This document shows positions 62,722 through 64,000 of a DNA stretch of 64,000 nucleotides, piece after piece (the stretch's first letter is position 1; each line of letters starts with the position of its first letter). Position numbers and translations under genes: made by a program. The stretch is from an uncultured Alphaproteobacteria bacterium (GTDB taxonomy: Bacteria; Pseudomonadota; Alphaproteobacteria; MPNO01; UBA2964). The notes under the pieces were generated by a model. It worked only from the letters and a program-made list of their open reading frames with translations. It was not told the origin of the DNA and ran no database searches. Location: assembly GCA_951812775.1 (NCBI GenBank), contig OX638326.1, forward strand, positions 2,553,391-2,617,390, given 5' to 3'.

Positions 62722-64000
62722 ATGACGCGTGACCCCGCTTCGTTTCGCGATCCCTCAGGACAAATCCATCATGTGAACGGCAAAGTGTTCCGCTCTGTCC
62801 AGCCCGTTGCTGTCCCTGACTATGAGTTCGTCCGCGATAGCGGCGCGCTGGCCCCTTTGATCGAAAATGGATCGATCATCAGTGGTGAAGAAGTCAATGT
62901 AAGCGTTCTAGGGCCCGATGCCCCCAGCGACGGCTATGTTCTCGAACACCCCGTAATTGATTTTTGGTCTTATCCTTACGAATGGTCTTTTAGCGCCCTC
63001 AAAGCGGCCGCTCTTTTACATTTGGATATCCAGATTGCACTTCTAAAACACAACATCGCTTTGTCAGATGCGACTCCCTACAATATCCAGTTTATTGGTA
63101 GCAAGCCGGTGTTTGTCGACTTTCTGTCTTTCCGACGCTATCGGGAGAACGAACATTGGGATGCTCACCGACAGTTCTGCGAACAGTTCCTGAATCCTTT
63201 GCTCTTGCAGGCCAGCTTTGGCATTCCCTTTCAGCAATGGTATCGCGGCCAGCCGGAAGGGATTACATGCGGTGACCTCGCTAAACTGGTTAAGTGGCGG
63301 CATCACCTATCCTTGCGCATGCTGGGCCATGTCATTCTCCCGGGCCGCGTCGCAGCCTCGAATTCGAACAAAGCTCTCAAATCTGCTTTAGAAGCAAAGG
63401 CACGCGGCCTACCCCCTTCACGCTATACTGCTTTGCTAAACCAATTGCGGACCTGGGTCGCCGGGTTAACGCCAAAAGACATCCGAGACACGACATGGCA
63501 CGACTACGCAACAGACAATAGTTACGCCGACCCGGAAGCGGCCCGAAAACGGGCCTTTGTGTCTGACTTCGCAAATGAAACGTCGCCATCGCTATTAATT
63601 GATCTCGGCTGTAACACCGGGGAGTATTCGCAAGCCGTCCTCGAAGCGGGTGCGCAATCTGTTATTGGGCTCGATGCGGATCACGGTGCTCTGGAGCAAG
63701 CTTTTTCCCGAGCAAAGGCCAAGAACTTGTCGTTTTTGCCACTGTTTCAGGATTCCGCCAACCCAAGTCCGGGGCAGGGCTGGAATCACAATGAACGAAA
63801 GAGCCTTGCAGCAAGGGGTCAAAACGTAAACGCCGTTATTGCACTGGCTTTTGAACATCACCTCGCTATCGGCAGGAATGTTCCTTTGCCTGCGGTCGTC
63901 AACTGGATTGTCTCCCTAGCGCCACAGGGTGTGATCGAATTTGTCCGAAAAGACGACCCAACGATCCAGAAAATGCTGACATTGCGCGATGATATCTTCA
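62722..64000 (+). CDS. SAM-dependent methyltransferase (NoeA-like), runs past window edge
   Basis: At least 426 residues of a methyltransferase related to nodulation protein NoeA and similar class I enzymes. The first 300 residues form an alpha-helical domain (LHLDIQIALLKHNIALSDATP, PVFVDFLSFRRYREN). The SAM motif is LLIDLGCNTGEYSQAVLEAGA near 293, followed by VIGLDADHGALEQAF. NoeA-type enzymes act on sugar or lipid-linked surface molecules. With the YLDPGTGS gene it hints at a surface-polysaccharide locus continuing to the right. The gene has no stop in the window. The ATG at 62722 lies 25 nt after the small gene. Confidence 0.8.
   Translation, partial: MTRDPASFRDPSGQIHHVNGKVFRSVQPVAVPDYEFVRDSGALAPLIENGSIISGEEVNVSVLGPDAPSDGYVLEHPVIDFWSYPYEWSFSALKAAALLHLDIQIALLKHNIALSDATPYNIQFIGSKPVFVDFLSFRRYRENEHWDAHRQFCEQFLNPLLLQASFGIPFQQWYRGQPEGITCGDLAKLVKWRHHLSLRMLGHVILPGRVAASNSNKALKSALEAKARGLPPSRYTALLNQLRTWVAGLTPKDIRDTTWHDYATDNSYADPEAARKRAFVSDFANETSPSLLIDLGCNTGEYSQAVLEAGAQSVIGLDADHGALEQAFSRAKAKNLSFLPLFQDSANPSPGQGWNHNERKSLAARGQNVNAVIALAFEHHLAIGRNVPLPAVVNWIVSLAPQGVIEFVRKDDPTIQKMLTLRDDIF

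Noticed and set aside
1-64000. CRISPR arrays, tRNA genes, rRNA genes and riboswitches
   Set aside because: I scanned the gaps by eye and found no regular repeat-spacer arrays, cloverleaf patterns or recognisable riboswitch cores. A covariance search would be decisive.

Overview
The window is dense protein-coding DNA, about 60 genes with short gaps, from a Gram-negative bacterium that is most likely an alphaproteobacterium of a marine or Rhodospirillales-like lineage. The clues are an IalB-type periplasmic protein, the cysG-DUF2849-cysI-DUF934 sulfite reductase block, a coxMSL-type molybdenum hydroxylase, TauD-family dioxygenases, a PduO-type adenosyltransferase and many EamA (DMT) permeases. 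No tRNA, rRNA, CRISPR array or prophage was seen. The species call is inference; no 16S or marker set is present.

Layout. 1-7.1 kb: MFS transporter (cut by the window edge), SDR, IalB-like protein, SpoU methyltransferase, SAM methyltransferase, and a multi-PAS histidine kinase broken by two in-frame stops. 7.1-13.7 kb: sirtuin next to acetoacetyl-CoA synthetase, a half DMT gene and a whole one, FkbM methyltransferase, GMC oxidoreductase. 13.77-15.06 kb: a complete IS5-family element with a 4-bp target duplication, just upstream of an MFS gene. 16.4-24.3 kb: a catabolic block of cupin, three TauD-type dioxygenases, SDR, and a three-subunit xanthine/CO-dehydrogenase-like enzyme. 24.5-29.7 kb: three DMT permeases, uracil-DNA glycosylase, low-Mr phosphatase with a broken fructosamine kinase, and an Lrp regulator. 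29.9-34.8 kb: siroheme, sulfite reductase and cysteine synthase genes. 34.8-42.2 kb: a broken alpha/beta hydrolase, ThpR, a FIST sensor, the arylesterase/YbbA/YbbP set, and a YccA-type membrane protein with a clear terminator. 42.3-49.2 kb: broken PhnN, Rieske oxygenase, DegS-like protease, SDR, two AEC carriers, retropepsin-like protease, cobalamin adenosyltransferase. 49.2-56.8 kb: a six-gene leftward operon (UbiD decarboxylase, OB-fold/thiolase pair, molybdopterin subunit, CoA transferase, enoyl-CoA hydratase) that looks like a CoA-linked degradation pathway. 57.0-58.25 kb: a small AT-rich island with a Panacea/YwgA-like protein facing a stand-alone proteasome-type Ntn hydrolase. 58.4-64 kb: DMT permeases, two Old Yellow Enzyme paralogs (one internally deleted), a tiny YLDPGTGS protein and a methyltransferase that runs off the edge.

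How the genes fit together. The theme is uptake or efflux of small metabolites (DMT, MFS, AEC) combined with oxidation of small organic compounds (SDRs, TauD, Rieske, GMC, OYE, molybdenum hydroxylases, CoA enzymes). The sulfur block makes cysteine from sulfite but has no cysH in it. A second theme is decay. Five genes carry stops, frameshifts or truncations and a sixth has lost about 100 codons in frame, and several short duplications are scattered through the window. This suggests ongoing gene loss, though assembly errors cannot be excluded from one sequence. The most unusual items are the Ntn-hydrolase island, the sirtuin/acetoacetyl-CoA synthetase pairing, and the hydrolase gene with two indels that add up to a multiple of three.
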